Below, in pieces: positions 54,712 to 63,627 of a DNA stretch of 64,000 nt. Positions within the stretch are counted from its first letter, which is position 1, and each line of letters opens with the position of its first letter. The stretch is from contig NZ_VYIX01000002.1 of the NCBI RefSeq assembly GCF_009755885.1, positions 668,864 to 732,863 on the forward strand. The letters run 5' to 3'. The notes under the pieces are model-generated. The model was given only the letters and a program-made list of their open reading frames with translations, did no database searches and was not told where the DNA came from. The position numbers were made by a program, and so were the translations under genes. The DNA is from Brachyspira sp. SAP_772. GTDB lineage: Bacteria > Spirochaetota > Brachyspiria > Brachyspirales > Brachyspiraceae.

Positions 54712-54853
54712 AAAACCTCTCCTAAAAAATAAACTATTATTTTTAAATTTTATCTCTTAATATATATAATATAAATAATAATATTTTATATGTCAATAAT
54801 AAAACACAAATTTAATAATATTTTATTATATTATGATGACATTATATTACATT

Positions 54854-54884
54854 ATGTTAACATTATTTTTGATTATGTTAACAT
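54854..54884. promoter_or_regulatory. Paired palindromic operator-like sites upstream of the thiolase gene
   Basis: ATGTTAACAT occurs at 54854-54863 and 54875-54884, 21 bases apart, and a degenerate third copy (ATGTTAAATA) at 54903-54912. Each full copy is a perfect palindrome. The rest of the 54712-55074 gap is AT-rich with the thiolase promoter. Confidence 0.5.
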
Positions 54885-54972
54885 AAATATTATTTTTAAA
54901 TTATGTTAAATATATGTTTTTTATAATAATATTATACTACATAAGGGTATAATAAAAATTTGTTTATTTTAT

Positions 54973-55001
54973 TTGAATTAATAATAAAAATGTACTATAC
55001 T
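54973..55001 (+). promoter_or_regulatory. Sigma-70-type promoter of the thiolase gene
   Basis: TTGAAT (54973-54978), 17-base spacer, TATACT (54996-55001). The start codon is 73 bases further on. Confidence 0.55.
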
Positions 55002-55074
55002 TAAGAAAGCATATTATAAAAAATAAAAACGTATAAGATGTGAATAAATTATTTTTTTGGGGAGATTTTTTATT

Positions 55075-56259
55075 ATGGCTAAGAAAGTAGTAATAGCTAG
55101 TGCTTGCCGTACACCTATAGGAAGTATGGGAGGCTCATTAAGTACTGTTCCTGCTGCAGAGTTAGGAGCTATAGTGATTAAAGAGGCTTTAAAAAGAGCT
55201 AAAGTAGAACCTAATCAAGTGGATATGGTTTACATGGGCTGTGTAATACAAGCTTCTCAGGGGCAAAACGTTGCTCGTCAATGTTCTATTAAAGCTGGTT
55301 TGCCAGTTGAAGTTCCTGCTATGACTCTTAATGTTGTTTGCGGTTCTGGACTTGATGCTGTTAATATGGCTGCTAATATGATACTTGCTGGTAATGCTGA
55401 TATAGTTGTTGCTGGTGGTACTGAAAATATGAGTATGGCTCCTTATGCTTTAAAAAATGCTCGTTATGGTTATAGAATGGGAAATAACACTATTGTAGAT
55501 ACTATGGTTAATGATGCTTTAACTGATGCTTTCCATAATTATCACATGGGTATTACTGCAGAAAATATTTGTGATGATTGGCAGCTTACTCGTGAAGAGT
55601 TAGATGAGTTTGCTGCTAAATCTCAGCAAAAAGCTGTTCAGGCTCAAGATTTAGGTAACTTTACAAGAGAGATTGTTCCTGTAACTATAAAAACTAAAAA
55701 AGGCGATGTAGTATTTGATAAAGATGAAGGCCCTAGAGCTGGTACAACAGTTGAGAGTTTGGCTAAATTAAAACCTGCTTTCAAACCAGATGGCGGTAGA
55801 GTTACAGCTGGTAATTCTTCTAGTATTAATGACGGTGCTGCTGCAGTTGTTGTAATGAGTGAAGAGAAAGCTAATGAATTAGGAATTAAACCTATGGCTA
55901 CTTGGGTTACTGGTGCTTTAGGCGGAGTTGAGCCTAGAATTATGGGTATAGGACCTGTGGCTGCTACTAAAAAAGTATTGGCTCGTACTGGTTTAACTAT
56001 TAAAGATTTTGACATTATTGAATCTAATGAAGCTTTTGCTGCTCAATCTATTGCTGTGGGCAGAGAGCTTGGAATAGATGTTGAAAGACAGCTTAACCCT
56101 AATGGCGGAGCTATAGCTTTAGGTCACCCAGTAGGTGCTTCAGGCTGCAGAATACTTGTTACTTTACTTCATGAGATGGATGCTAAAGGAGCTAAGAGAG
56201 GACTTGCTACTTTGTGTATCGGTGGTGGTATGGGTTGTGCTACCATTGTAGAGATGTAA
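55075..56259 (+). CDS. thlA: Acetyl-CoA C-acetyltransferase (thiolase)
   Basis: Thiolase condenses two acetyl-CoA to acetoacetyl-CoA, the first step to butyrate. The protein has the acyl-carrying cysteine in [41 protein letters not shown] with the catalytic His, and CIGGGMGCA with the second Cys. The open frame begins at a TTG at 55057, but that codon is part of the GGGGAGA ribosome-binding site; the ATG at 55075 is the start (394 residues, normal). It has its own promoter and terminator, so it may be regulated apart from the crotonase and hbd genes that follow. Confidence 0.95.
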   Translation: MAKKVVIASACRTPIGSMGGSLSTVPAAELGAIVIKEALKRAKVEPNQVDMVYMGCVIQASQGQNVARQCSIKAGLPVEVPAMTLNVVCGSGLDAVNMAANMILAGNADIVVAGGTENMSMAPYALKNARYGYRMGNNTIVDTMVNDALTDAFHNYHMGITAENICDDWQLTREELDEFAAKSQQKAVQAQDLGNFTREIVPVTIKTKKGDVVFDKDEGPRAGTTVESLAKLKPAFKPDGGRVTAGNSSSINDGAAAVVVMSEEKANELGIKPMATWVTGALGGVEPRIMGIGPVAATKKVLARTGLTIKDFDIIESNEAFAAQSIAVGRELGIDVERQLNPNGGAIALGHPVGASGCRILVTLLHEMDAKGAKRGLATLCIGGGMGCATIVEM

Positions 56260-56272
56260 TAATTTTGTTGGG

Positions 56273-56306
56273 CAGGTTTAGAGAGTGTGTTTTTCTAAAC
56301 CTGTTT
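56273..56306 (+). terminator. Rho-independent terminator after the thiolase gene
   Basis: CAGGTTTAGA (56273-56282) pairs with TCTAAACCTG (56292-56301), followed by five T. Confidence 0.8.
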
Positions 56307-56350
56307 TTAATTTATTACAACATAATAATATTTAATTTAAGGAGAAATTG

Positions 56351-57127
56351 ATGGATTTTGTAAAGTATGAAGAGAAGGGTATGGTTGGTATTATCACTAT
56401 TAGCAGAGAGAAAGCTCTTAATGCCCTTAACTCTCAGGTTTTAGATGAACTTGACAAAACTTTAGATGCTGTTGATATAAATAATATCAGATGTTTAATA
56501 TTAACTGGTGCGGGAGAGAAATCTTTTGTTGCTGGTGCGGATATATCTGAGATGAGTAAGGCAAGCAAATCAGAGGGGGAAGCTTTTGGTAAGAAGGGTA
56601 ATGATGTATTTAGAAAGATAGAAACTTTTCCTTTACCTGTTATTGCTGCTATTAATGGTTTTGCTTTGGGCGGCGGTTGTGAAATAGCTATGAGTTGTGA
56701 TATACGTATTTGTTCTGATAATGCTGTATTTGGTCAGCCTGAAGTTGGACTTGGTATTACTCCCGGTTTTGGAGGTAGTCAAAGACTTCCTAGATTGGTG
56801 GGACCCGGTATGGCTAAACAGCTTATATATTCTGGTAAAAACATTAAGGCTGATGAGGCTTATAGGATTGGTTTGGTTAATGCTGTTTATACTCAATCTG
56901 AACTTATGCCTCAGGCTGAGAAATTAGCTCAAACTATTGCTAACAATGCTCCTATTGCTGTTCGCAATTCTAAAAGGGCTATTAATAGAGGACTTGATGT
57001 TGAGATGGATATGGCTATTATTATAGAAGAAAAGTTATTTGGGGATTGTTTTGAAAGCGAAGACCAAAGAGAAGGTATGGCTGCTTTCTTAGAAAAGAGA
57101 AAAGTTGAAAAATTTGTTAATAGATAA
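56351..57127 (+). CDS. crt: Enoyl-CoA hydratase / crotonase
   Basis: Crotonase removes water from 3-hydroxybutyryl-CoA to give crotonyl-CoA. The 258-residue protein shows the oxyanion-hole segment SFVAGADISEM, FALGGGCEIAMSCDIRI, and PEVGLGITPGFGGSQRLPRLVG with the two catalytic Glu. The ATG at 56351 after GGAGAAA is chosen over an in-frame TTG three bases earlier. hbd follows after 92 bases with no obvious terminator between, so the two are probably one operon. Confidence 0.93.
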   Translation: MDFVKYEEKGMVGIITISREKALNALNSQVLDELDKTLDAVDINNIRCLILTGAGEKSFVAGADISEMSKASKSEGEAFGKKGNDVFRKIETFPLPVIAAINGFALGGGCEIAMSCDIRICSDNAVFGQPEVGLGITPGFGGSQRLPRLVGPGMAKQLIYSGKNIKADEAYRIGLVNAVYTQSELMPQAEKLAQTIANNAPIAVRNSKRAINRGLDVEMDMAIIIEEKLFGDCFESEDQREGMAAFLEKRKVEKFVNR

Positions 57128-57219
57128 TAATTTTTTTTTATTATCTTTTTAAGATTAATTTATTTAATAAAATAAAACTAAAAAATTGTTTATAAAATTA
57201 TAAAAAAGGAGAAATAAAA

Positions 57220-58059
57220 ATGAAAGTTGGTGTTATTGGTGCTGGAGCTATGGGTTCTGGTATTGCTCAAGCTTTTGCTCAAACTGAAGGTTATGAAGTT
57301 TGTTTATGTGATATTAAAGAAGAATTTGCTGCTAGCGGTAAGGCTAGAATTGCTAAAAGTTTTGACGGAAGAATTGCTAAAGGTAAAATGGAGAAGGCTG
57401 ATGCTGAGAAAATTTTATCTAAAATATCTATTGGTTTAAAAGATATTTGTAAAGATTGTGATTTAATTGTTGAGGCTGCTTTTGAAAATATGGAAGTTAA
57501 AAAAACTACTTTCAAAGAATTACATGAAATTTGTAAGCCTGATTGTATATTCTCTTCTAATACTTCTTCACTTTCTATTACTGAAATAGGTGCTGGTATT
57601 GGAAGACCTGTTGTTGGTATGCACTTCTTTAACCCTGCTCCTGTTATGAAATTGGTTGAAGTTATTTCTGGTATTAACACTCCTAGAGATGTTGTTGAAA
57701 GAATTATCAAAATATCTGAAGAGATTGGCAAAACACCTGTTGAAGTTAATGAGACAGCTGGTTTTGTTGTTAACCGTATATTAGTGCCTATGATTAATGA
57801 AGCTATAGATTTATATTCTATGGGAGTTGCATCTGTTGAGGGTATAGATAATGCTATGAAACTTGGAGCTAATCATCCTATGGGTCCTTTGGCTTTAGGC
57901 GATTTGATTGGTCTTGATATTGTACTTGCTATTATGGAAGTGCTTCAAAGAGAAACAGGGGATCCTAAATATAGACCTAGTGCTTTACTTAAAAAAATGG
58001 TTCGCGGTGGCTTGCTTGGACAAAAAACTGGTAAAGGTTTCTATGAATATTCTAAATAA
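57220..58059 (+). CDS. hbd: 3-hydroxybutyryl-CoA dehydrogenase
   Basis: Hbd reduces acetoacetyl-CoA to 3-hydroxybutyryl-CoA. The 279-residue protein starts with the dinucleotide-binding motif [18 protein letters not shown] and contains [31 protein letters not shown] with the catalytic His, [18 protein letters not shown] and [16 protein letters not shown]. This is the short bacterial form without a fused hydratase. AAGGAG precedes the ATG; a clear terminator follows. Order here is thiolase, crotonase, dehydrogenase. Confidence 0.95.
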   Translation: MKVGVIGAGAMGSGIAQAFAQTEGYEVCLCDIKEEFAASGKARIAKSFDGRIAKGKMEKADAEKILSKISIGLKDICKDCDLIVEAAFENMEVKKTTFKELHEICKPDCIFSSNTSSLSITEIGAGIGRPVVGMHFFNPAPVMKLVEVISGINTPRDVVERIIKISEEIGKTPVEVNETAGFVVNRILVPMINEAIDLYSMGVASVEGIDNAMKLGANHPMGPLALGDLIGLDIVLAIMEVLQRETGDPKYRPSALLKKMVRGGLLGQKTGKGFYEYSK

Positions 58060-58084
58060 TTAATATATAGTTTGTTTGTTGTTT

Positions 58085-58120
58085 GCGAAGGGATTAGTTT
58101 TAATCTCTTCGCCTTTTTTT
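58085..58120 (+). terminator. Rho-independent terminator after hbd
   Basis: GCGAAG plus GATTA (from 58085) pairs with AATC plus CTTCGC (ending 58112), with one G-T wobble, followed by a run of seven T. Confidence 0.8.
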
Positions 58121-58181
58121 ATTTGTAATAATTTAAAATATAGTATACTATTTTTATATTACAAAATAAGGATATGTAATT

Positions 58182-58556
58182 ATGAAATACAAAGAAATTA
58201 ATGATGAAAGTATAGAGAAATTAATGGATATTTTTTATGCTAAAATTAGAGTGCATAAAGAATTGGGACCTATATTTAATGAACATGTTGGAATTGATGA
58301 TGACTCTTGGGAGAGACATAAAGAAAAGATTGCTAAGTTTTGGAAGACTATGCTTTTAAATCAAAGGCTTTATATGGGAAACCCTGTTCAGCCGCATATT
58401 AATCTTATGCCTTTTGATATGAAGTTGTTTGACACTTGGCTTGATTTATTTAAGGAGTGTCTTGATAATGTATTTGAAGAAGAGGCTTCTAATCATTATT
58501 ATGAAGTAGCATGCAATATTGCTAAAAACTTTAAGGCTGTATTATTTAATCAGTAA
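58182..58556 (+). CDS. Group III truncated haemoglobin
   Basis: The 124-residue globin lacks helix A, as truncated globins do. It has the group III pattern: FYAKIRVHKELGPIFNEHV, WERHKEKIAKFWKTMLLNQRLYMGNPVQPHINL, and FDTWLDLFKECLDNVF. The proximal heme His is most likely the one in QPHINL. Proteins of this group bind O2 or NO and often help against nitrosative stress. It stands alone with its own RBS; its neighbours are the butyrate genes, and a flavodiiron protein lies in the same region. Confidence 0.85.
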   Translation: MKYKEINDESIEKLMDIFYAKIRVHKELGPIFNEHVGIDDDSWERHKEKIAKFWKTMLLNQRLYMGNPVQPHINLMPFDMKLFDTWLDLFKECLDNVFEEEASNHYYEVACNIAKNFKAVLFNQ

Positions 58557-58575
58557 TATTTTTAAATATTTTAAT

Positions 58576-58616
58576 GGCAGAAGATAAAAACTTACTATAT
58601 AATTTTATCTTTTGCC
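58576..58616. terminator. Hairpin between globin and marR genes (convergent)
   Basis: GGCAGAAGATAAAA (58576-58589) pairs with TTTTATCTTTTGCC (58603-58616) with one mismatch. It lies between two converging genes and ends directly at the marR stop. T runs are weak, so it is a probable but not certain terminator. Confidence 0.55.
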
Positions 58617-59033
58617 TTATATTTCTGATATATTGCTTCTAATTTTCTTTAATGTATTTTTTATTGTTTCAGCATCATTTGGATTGAGTTCTTTTACTAT
58701 TGTATTTAAAACTTGATTTTCATAATTTTCTATAATTGGTAATTCTTTTTTCGCCTTTTCTGTGAGAAATAATGAAAAAGCTCTTTTATCGAGTTTATTT
58801 TCTTTTCTTCTTATAAATGATTTAATTTCTAATTTATCTATCATAGCTTTTACAGTATTTTGATCTTTATCAAGTTTTATAGATAATTCTTTTTGAGATA
58901 TACCTTCTTCTTTTGCAAGTTCTTTTAATACGATTAATTGTTCTGGTGTGATATCGAAATTAATTATTTGTTTTCCTATATACTGATATATTTTTCTTGC
59001 GGTATAGCATATATCATAGCCTATGTTATTAAT
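58617..59033 (-). CDS. MarR-family transcriptional regulator with no ATG/GTG/TTG start
   Basis: The frame encodes a complete MarR winged helix: INNIGYDICYTARKIYQYIG, the helix QLIVLKELAKEEGISQKELS, the recognition helix DQNTVKAMIDKLEIKSFI, the wing, and the C-terminal dimer helix. The only ATG in frame (58844) lies inside the recognition helix, so it cannot be the start. Upstream, AAGGAG (59048-59043) is followed by TTT ATT ATC ATT in frame; I take the ATT at 59033 (nine-base spacing; ATC at 59036 is also possible). Such starts are rare. A frameshift or decay is the alternative. A terminator of the preceding gene lies just upstream. Confidence 0.7.
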   Translation of the reverse strand: MNNIGYDICYTARKIYQYIGKQIINFDITPEQLIVLKELAKEEGISQKELSIKLDKDQNTVKAMIDKLEIKSFIRRKENKLDKRAFSLFLTEKAKKELPIIENYENQVLNTIVKELNPNDAETIKNTLKKIRSNISEI

Positions 59034-59054
59034 GATAATAAACTCCTTATATAA

Positions 59055-59090
59055 TAAAAAATGCTATCATAACTTTCACTATGATAGCAT
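59055..59090 (-). terminator. Terminator of the metallo-hydrolase gene
   Basis: ATGCTATCATA (59061-59071) and TATGATAGCAT (59080-59090) form an 11-base perfect stem, followed on the minus strand by six T at 59060-59055. It lies just before the marR ribosome-binding site, so marR can be read only by read-through unless it has its own promoter. Confidence 0.8.
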
Positions 59091-59121
59091 ATAATTTATT
59101 TTTTGTATATAATATAATTTA

Positions 59122-59952
59122 TTATTTAGCCCTTTCTATTAGAGAGTTCAAATATTTTTCCATTTGTGGTTTTGTCATAATAAATGGATTTGCTTCTCCT
59201 GCTTTTAGATTAGCAACTTTTTCTAAATTAGCGTATCCATTATCTGCAAATAGATGTGCTGTTAATGATACTAATGCATTTCTTGCAAGAGCTTCTTTTT
59301 TGAAATACTCTGCAGACTCCTTGTATTTTACTACTAATTCTTTTTCTTTTGGAAGTCCTGTTCCGCCCCAAAGTACAGCAGTATATTCTTTTCCTTTATA
59401 TTTTACAGGGAATATAAAAGAGCTGCATCCTGCAGTGTGGCCCGGAGTTTCTAATATTGTTATGCTTGTATCTCCAAGTTTTATTACATCTTTATCTTTT
59501 GAGTATATATCAACTTTTGTTTTTGGAGAGCGCGGAGAGTTTGCTCCAGTATTTAAATTGTACATTAAGTCGGTATCAGTTTTTGTTAATAGCACTTTAG
59601 CACCATATTTGTTTCTTAAATAATTAGCTCCGCCATAATGATCGCCATGACCATGACTTATTATTATGTATTTTAAGTCTTTAGGGTCTAATCCAAAACC
59701 TTTAATGCCTTCTTCTATGAGTTTGGCATCTCTGTCGTCCCACATAGCGTCTATTAAAATAAGCCCGTCAGAAGTATCAATTACCCAAGCAACAACACTT
59801 ACGGTTCCTATGCAGTATACGTTATCGAATACTTTAGTAGGTTTTAGGGGAGTGTTGTCGTTTAGATAATCCATAGGTGTTTTTTCAGCAGCAAATACTG
59901 AAAAAACTGATACTAAAAAAATGAAAAAAGTTTTTTGTAATAAATTAATCAA
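59122..59952 (-). CDS. Exported metallo-beta-lactamase-fold hydrolase, subclass B3-like
   Basis: A signal peptide (about residues 1-21, ending FSVFAA) precedes a metallo-beta-lactamase fold. It has HGHGDHYGGANYL (HxHxDH), PGHTAGC with the third His, and SLTAHLFADNG with a His at the last ligand position, the zinc-ligand set of subclass B3. The sequence is otherwise divergent, so beta-lactamase activity is possible but unproven; another exported hydrolase role is equally likely. The start is a TTG at 59952, eight bases after AGGAG; no other start would keep the signal peptide. The MarR regulator lies downstream on the same strand. Confidence 0.82.
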   Translation of the reverse strand: MINLLQKTFFIFLVSVFSVFAAEKTPMDYLNDNTPLKPTKVFDNVYCIGTVSVVAWVIDTSDGLILIDAMWDDRDAKLIEEGIKGFGLDPKDLKYIIISHGHGDHYGGANYLRNKYGAKVLLTKTDTDLMYNLNTGANSPRSPKTKVDIYSKDKDVIKLGDTSITILETPGHTAGCSSFIFPVKYKGKEYTAVLWGGTGLPKEKELVVKYKESAEYFKKEALARNALVSLTAHLFADNGYANLEKVANLKAGEANPFIMTKPQMEKYLNSLIERAK

Positions 59953-59985
59953 TTCTCTATCTCCTATTAATTATTTATTTTAAAT

Positions 59986-60005
59986 ATAGTATGTATACGT
60001 ATTAT
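59986..60005. promoter_or_regulatory. Imperfect palindrome upstream of the metallo-hydrolase gene
   Basis: ATAGTATGTA and TACGTATTAT match as inverted halves at 8 of 10 positions. Size and place suit a MarR-type operator; the link to the nearby MarR gene is inference. Confidence 0.4.
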
Positions 60006-60131
60006 TTTCAATATGAAAATTAATTTTTTTTTTGTTTTTTATATAAAATTAGATAAAAAAAATTATAAATGAATGACTATAATAATATTTTATATATGTT
60101 ATAATTAAAAATATATTATTTTGGATTAATT

Positions 60132-61301
60132 ATGTTAAAGAGATTAGTATTTATAATTTTATCTTTAAATATTTTGTATTTAAATAATTTGTATTCTCAA
60201 GATTATAATGAAGAAGAGCAAAATCCTCCTATAGATATTCCTATAATTAAGGCTATTGCTGAAGATGATATTAATACTTTAAAAAATATTATAAATAGCG
60301 GTGAAGATTTGGAGATTAGGGATGAGCAGGGTAATACTCCTTTAATATGGGCTTCACTTTACGGAAATGCTGATATAGTAAGAGAGCTTATTAAGGCTAA
60401 TGTAGATGTTAATAATACTAATAATTTTGGAAATACTGCTTTGATGGGTGCCGTACTTGAGGGGCATTATTCTGTAATTAAACTTTTAATTGATAACAAA
60501 GCAAACATTAATATAACAAATAATGACGGCTGGTCTGCTTTGATGTGGTCTTCTATAAGGGGGAATATTGATATTTTTAATTTGCTTATAGAATATGGGG
60601 CTGATATTAATGTTGCTGATAGAAATGGTAATACTCCTTTGATGATAGCTTCAGATTCTGCTTATATAGATGTTGTTGATAGGCTTATAAAGTTAAAAGT
60701 TGATGTTAATAGGGCAAACAATTTAGGAGATAATGCTTTGCTTATGGCTTCTATATCTGGAAATGTTGATATTGTGAGAAAGTTAATTGAAGCAGGGGCT
60801 GATGTTCATTTTAGAGGTTCTAATGGGGTGAATGCTATAATTTATTCTTCTAGGTTTGGAAGATTAGAGATAGTAAAAGAGCTTATAAAAAATAAAAGTG
60901 ATATAAATAGCTCTTCTTCTGACGGTACTACTCCTTTAATTGCTGCTTCTATAGACGGCTACACTGACATAGTAAAAGAATTGTTAAGAAATAAGGCTGA
61001 TGTTAATAAAGCTAACAACTCTGGATATAATGCTTTAATTATAGCTTCTATAGAAAATCATATTGATATAGTAAAAGAGCTTATAGTATATAAAGCTAAT
61101 ATTAATGCTGTTACAGAAGAGGGTTATACTGCTTTGATAGGTGCTGCTGCTGCGGGTAATTTGGATATTGTAAAGGTATTAATTGATGCTGGTGCTGATA
61201 TTAATTACAAATCAAAGGCAGGGGACACTGCTTCAAGCATTGCCAAGAGAAAGGGTCATTTAGATATATTTGAATTTTTAAATGGCATTTCTAAAAAATA
61301 A
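60132..61301 (+). CDS. Secreted ankyrin-repeat protein, 389 residues
   Basis: After a signal peptide (about residues 1-22) and a short acidic lead come about eleven ankyrin repeats of 33 residues, from AIAEDDINTLKNIINSGEDLE to the final KAGDTASSIAKRKGHLDIFEF. Nearly all have the TPLI/TALM-ASxxGxxDIVxxLI pattern, so the whole mature protein is one solenoid. It is much more regular than the 722-residue ankyrin protein at 23 kb and lacks its inserted loops and internal duplication. It probably binds other proteins in the periplasm or outside the cell; targets are unknown. Confidence 0.87.
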   Translation: MLKRLVFIILSLNILYLNNLYSQDYNEEEQNPPIDIPIIKAIAEDDINTLKNIINSGEDLEIRDEQGNTPLIWASLYGNADIVRELIKANVDVNNTNNFGNTALMGAVLEGHYSVIKLLIDNKANINITNNDGWSALMWSSIRGNIDIFNLLIEYGADINVADRNGNTPLMIASDSAYIDVVDRLIKLKVDVNRANNLGDNALLMASISGNVDIVRKLIEAGADVHFRGSNGVNAIIYSSRFGRLEIVKELIKNKSDINSSSSDGTTPLIAASIDGYTDIVKELLRNKADVNKANNSGYNALIIASIENHIDIVKELIVYKANINAVTEEGYTALIGAAAAGNLDIVKVLIDAGADINYKSKAGDTASSIAKRKGHLDIFEFLNGISKK

Positions 61302-61353
61302 TTAAAAAAACTTTACTTTTTATTGTTTTTTAGTAAAAAATATTTACTTTTAC

Positions 61354-61382
61354 TTGACATTTACTTTACAATTTGCTATAAT
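61354..61382 (+). promoter_or_regulatory. Consensus sigma-70-type promoter for the outer-membrane barrel gene
   Basis: TTGACA (61354-61359), 17-base spacer, TATAAT (61377-61382): a full match to the consensus, suggesting strong constitutive expression. Confidence 0.75.
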
Positions 61383-61430
61383 AAATAATGTCCTTCATTG
61401 ATATACATAATTAAAAAAAGGAGATTATTT

Positions 61431-62150
61431 ATGAGAAAGCTATTTCTATTAATTTTTTCATTATTTTTAATTCAGTCATATAGTATTTTTGCTGCAGATT
61501 TAGGAATTGGTATAGTAGTTCCTCTTGGGGCTTCTATATCACAAAGTTCTATAACTCACAAGGCTGGGGTAGATACTAAAAATGGTGCTTTAAGTACATC
61601 TGCTGGTTTTGAATGGGGGGTTGGTATTACTCCCGGTTTTTATAAAGATTTTGAGGATTATTTGGGCTTTTCTTTCGCATTAGATTTGGCTTATCATAGA
61701 GATGTTTTTGCATATAAAGAAAGTGTGGCTACTGGAAGTACTTATTCTACTGTTAATACTTCTTATAATTTTGACACTATATCTGTTGGTATTCTTCCAA
61801 AGCTTAATATAGCAAGATTTTTTATAGGACTTGGAGCTGGAATTAAAATTCCTCTTGCTTTAAATGAAACTACTAAAACATACAACGAACAAACTCAGCA
61901 ATTAGTAGATGCTAATAATAAATATAATTTTAATGATACAAAAAATAAATTTGATATGTTTGTAATACCTTATATAAAACTAACAGTCGATTATTTATTT
62001 TTCTTTAATAAAGAAGCTGCATTCGGACTTGGAATATATGCAGGATACGATTTTGGTCCTTCATTTAAAGCAGATGATAGATTTAGCAAAAAGTCTTTGG
62101 GTGCTTTTGATATAGGAGCACAAATAAGCCTTTATTTTGTAGATAATTAA
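61431..62150 (+). CDS. Outer-membrane beta-barrel protein
   Basis: The 239-residue protein has a signal peptide ending in SIFAA and then alternating short strands with aromatic residues typical of an eight-strand barrel: DLGIGIVVPLGASISQ, FEWGVGITPGFYKDF, LGFSFALDLAYHRDV, KLNIARFFIGLGAGIKIPL, AAFGLGIYAGYDFGP, FDIGAQISLYFVDN. It ends with the C-terminal aromatic-bearing strand expected for BAM recognition. ATG at 61431 follows AAAAAGGAG. The promoter is a consensus one, so it may be an abundant surface protein. Exact function unknown. Confidence 0.8.
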   Translation: MRKLFLLIFSLFLIQSYSIFAADLGIGIVVPLGASISQSSITHKAGVDTKNGALSTSAGFEWGVGITPGFYKDFEDYLGFSFALDLAYHRDVFAYKESVATGSTYSTVNTSYNFDTISVGILPKLNIARFFIGLGAGIKIPLALNETTKTYNEQTQQLVDANNKYNFNDTKNKFDMFVIPYIKLTVDYLFFFNKEAAFGLGIYAGYDFGPSFKADDRFSKKSLGAFDIGAQISLYFVDN

Positions 62151-62194
62151 TCCCCTCTATATAAAAATTTCATAAAAACAATTCAATGTTTTGA

Positions 62195-62225
62195 GGTGTA
62201 TGCAAAAAATGCATACACCTTTTTT
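62195..62225 (+). terminator. Rho-independent terminator after the outer-membrane barrel gene
   Basis: AGGTGTATGCA (62195-62205) pairs with TGCATACACCT (62210-62220), followed by five T. Confidence 0.85.
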
Positions 62226-62289
62226 ATTGATATTTATTAATTTTTATATTATTATTTTTTATAATTTAATTCTACTTGGCTTTATAATA

Positions 62290-63627
62290 ATGAAAAATTA
62301 TAATATAAATAATTTAATATATTTTGTTAATAGTTCTTTCAAAAATAATTCATATAATTTAACACTAAAATTATTAGAAGAATTAATTAAGTTAGATAAA
62401 ACTTCTTATAAAGCATATTGTCTTTTAGGATATATTATTTTTATAAAGTCAGAAAATAATATAGAAAAATTAAAACAAGCTATTAAGTATTTTGATATAT
62501 CTATAAAGATTCAAAAATATTATCCATTATCATACTATTATAGAATTAAGTCAAAAAAGAAACTAATTAAAATTAATGGCGAAGAAGTTCCTACAATTAA
62601 AGAAGAGATAAAATCAGATATCGCTCAATTAAAAAAACTTGCAAATAATTATTTAATAAAAAATTTAATAAAAAATTTCTTAAAAAATCCATTATGCTGT
62701 CAAAATAAGAAGAAATTAATTTTAAAAAATATTGAAGAGATAAAAGCCTATATGATAAAATTTAATAATCAAAAAGTAAAATATGATTATTTTGATATTA
62801 TAGAAAATTATAATTATTTTATAGAAACAAACAACAATATGGAATATGATTTATATAATTTGAGAGGTTTTATTAAATTCAATTTAAATATATATGATGA
62901 AGCTTTAGAAGATTTCAATATTTCAATAAGTAAATATCCGTATGGCTATTATAATAGGGCAAAGCTAAAATATAAATTAAAAAAATATGATGAAGCTTTA
63001 AAGGATTTTAAAGAAGCTAAAAAAATATTTATGAGAGAATCTTCTTCAAGTGTTGTAGATAGAATAAAATGCGATCATTATATTGCTTGGTGTAATTATG
63101 AATTAAATAATAGAGATATTGTTTTTGATGATATTGAAGTTGATTATAAAGATGATTCTTTAGCTTATTATAACATAGCAAAATTAAAACTTCAGTTTAA
63201 GAAATATGATGAGGCTTATAAATATTTTTCTAAAATAGATGAAAATTGCAAAAATTACAAAAAAGTAAAACATTATATTCCAGTGTGTAAATATAAAATT
63301 AATAATAATTATGATGATATAGACTTTTTAGAAAATATTTTAAAATTAATCTCTATTTATAAAGAAGAGAACGATTTTGGGAGCGTGAATGATATTTGCT
63401 ATAAAATTTTAGAGCATATTGAAAGGTTTGATAAGAAGTCTTTTAATTATCATTATTATAAAGCTTTGGCATTATACCATATTTATGAGATTGGTAGTTA
63501 TAATAAAAAATTAAAAAAGCAATTAGTAGATAGTTTAAAAAGTGTACTTATCATGATAAAAGATAAAAAAAGAGAATATTATATAATAAAAAAAATATTT
63601 ACGGATTTACAAATATATGGCATCTAA
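62290..63627 (+). CDS. TPR-repeat protein
   Basis: The frame is open from before the upstream terminator, but the ATG at 62290 (MKNYNINNLIYFVNSSF) lies beyond that hairpin and is the realistic start, giving 445 residues. The protein is helical with several tetratricopeptide-like units, for example YNRAKLKYKLKKYDEALKDFKEAKKIF and YYNIAKLKLQFKKYDEAYKYFSKI. No signal peptide or enzyme domain is seen. The next gene starts inside its last codons. It is very Lys/Asn/Tyr-rich, in line with the high AT content. Confidence 0.75.
   Translation: MKNYNINNLIYFVNSSFKNNSYNLTLKLLEELIKLDKTSYKAYCLLGYIIFIKSENNIEKLKQAIKYFDISIKIQKYYPLSYYYRIKSKKKLIKINGEEVPTIKEEIKSDIAQLKKLANNYLIKNLIKNFLKNPLCCQNKKKLILKNIEEIKAYMIKFNNQKVKYDYFDIIENYNYFIETNNNMEYDLYNLRGFIKFNLNIYDEALEDFNISISKYPYGYYNRAKLKYKLKKYDEALKDFKEAKKIFMRESSSSVVDRIKCDHYIAWCNYELNNRDIVFDDIEVDYKDDSLAYYNIAKLKLQFKKYDEAYKYFSKIDENCKNYKKVKHYIPVCKYKINNNYDDIDFLENILKLISIYKEENDFGSVNDICYKILEHIERFDKKSFNYHYYKALALYHIYEIGSYNKKLKKQLVDSLKSVLIMIKDKKREYYIIKKIFTDLQIYGI

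Noticed and set aside
58617-58844. A 75-residue MarR fragment starting at the ATG at 58844
   Set aside because: That ATG lies inside the recognition helix; the same frame continues upstream through a full MarR N-terminal half with a ribosome-binding site.
62191-62289. Upstream extension of the TPR protein with a hydrophobic N-terminus
   Set aside because: It reads through the terminator hairpin at 62195-62225, so the transcript for the TPR gene would not begin before it; the ATG at 62290 is preferred.
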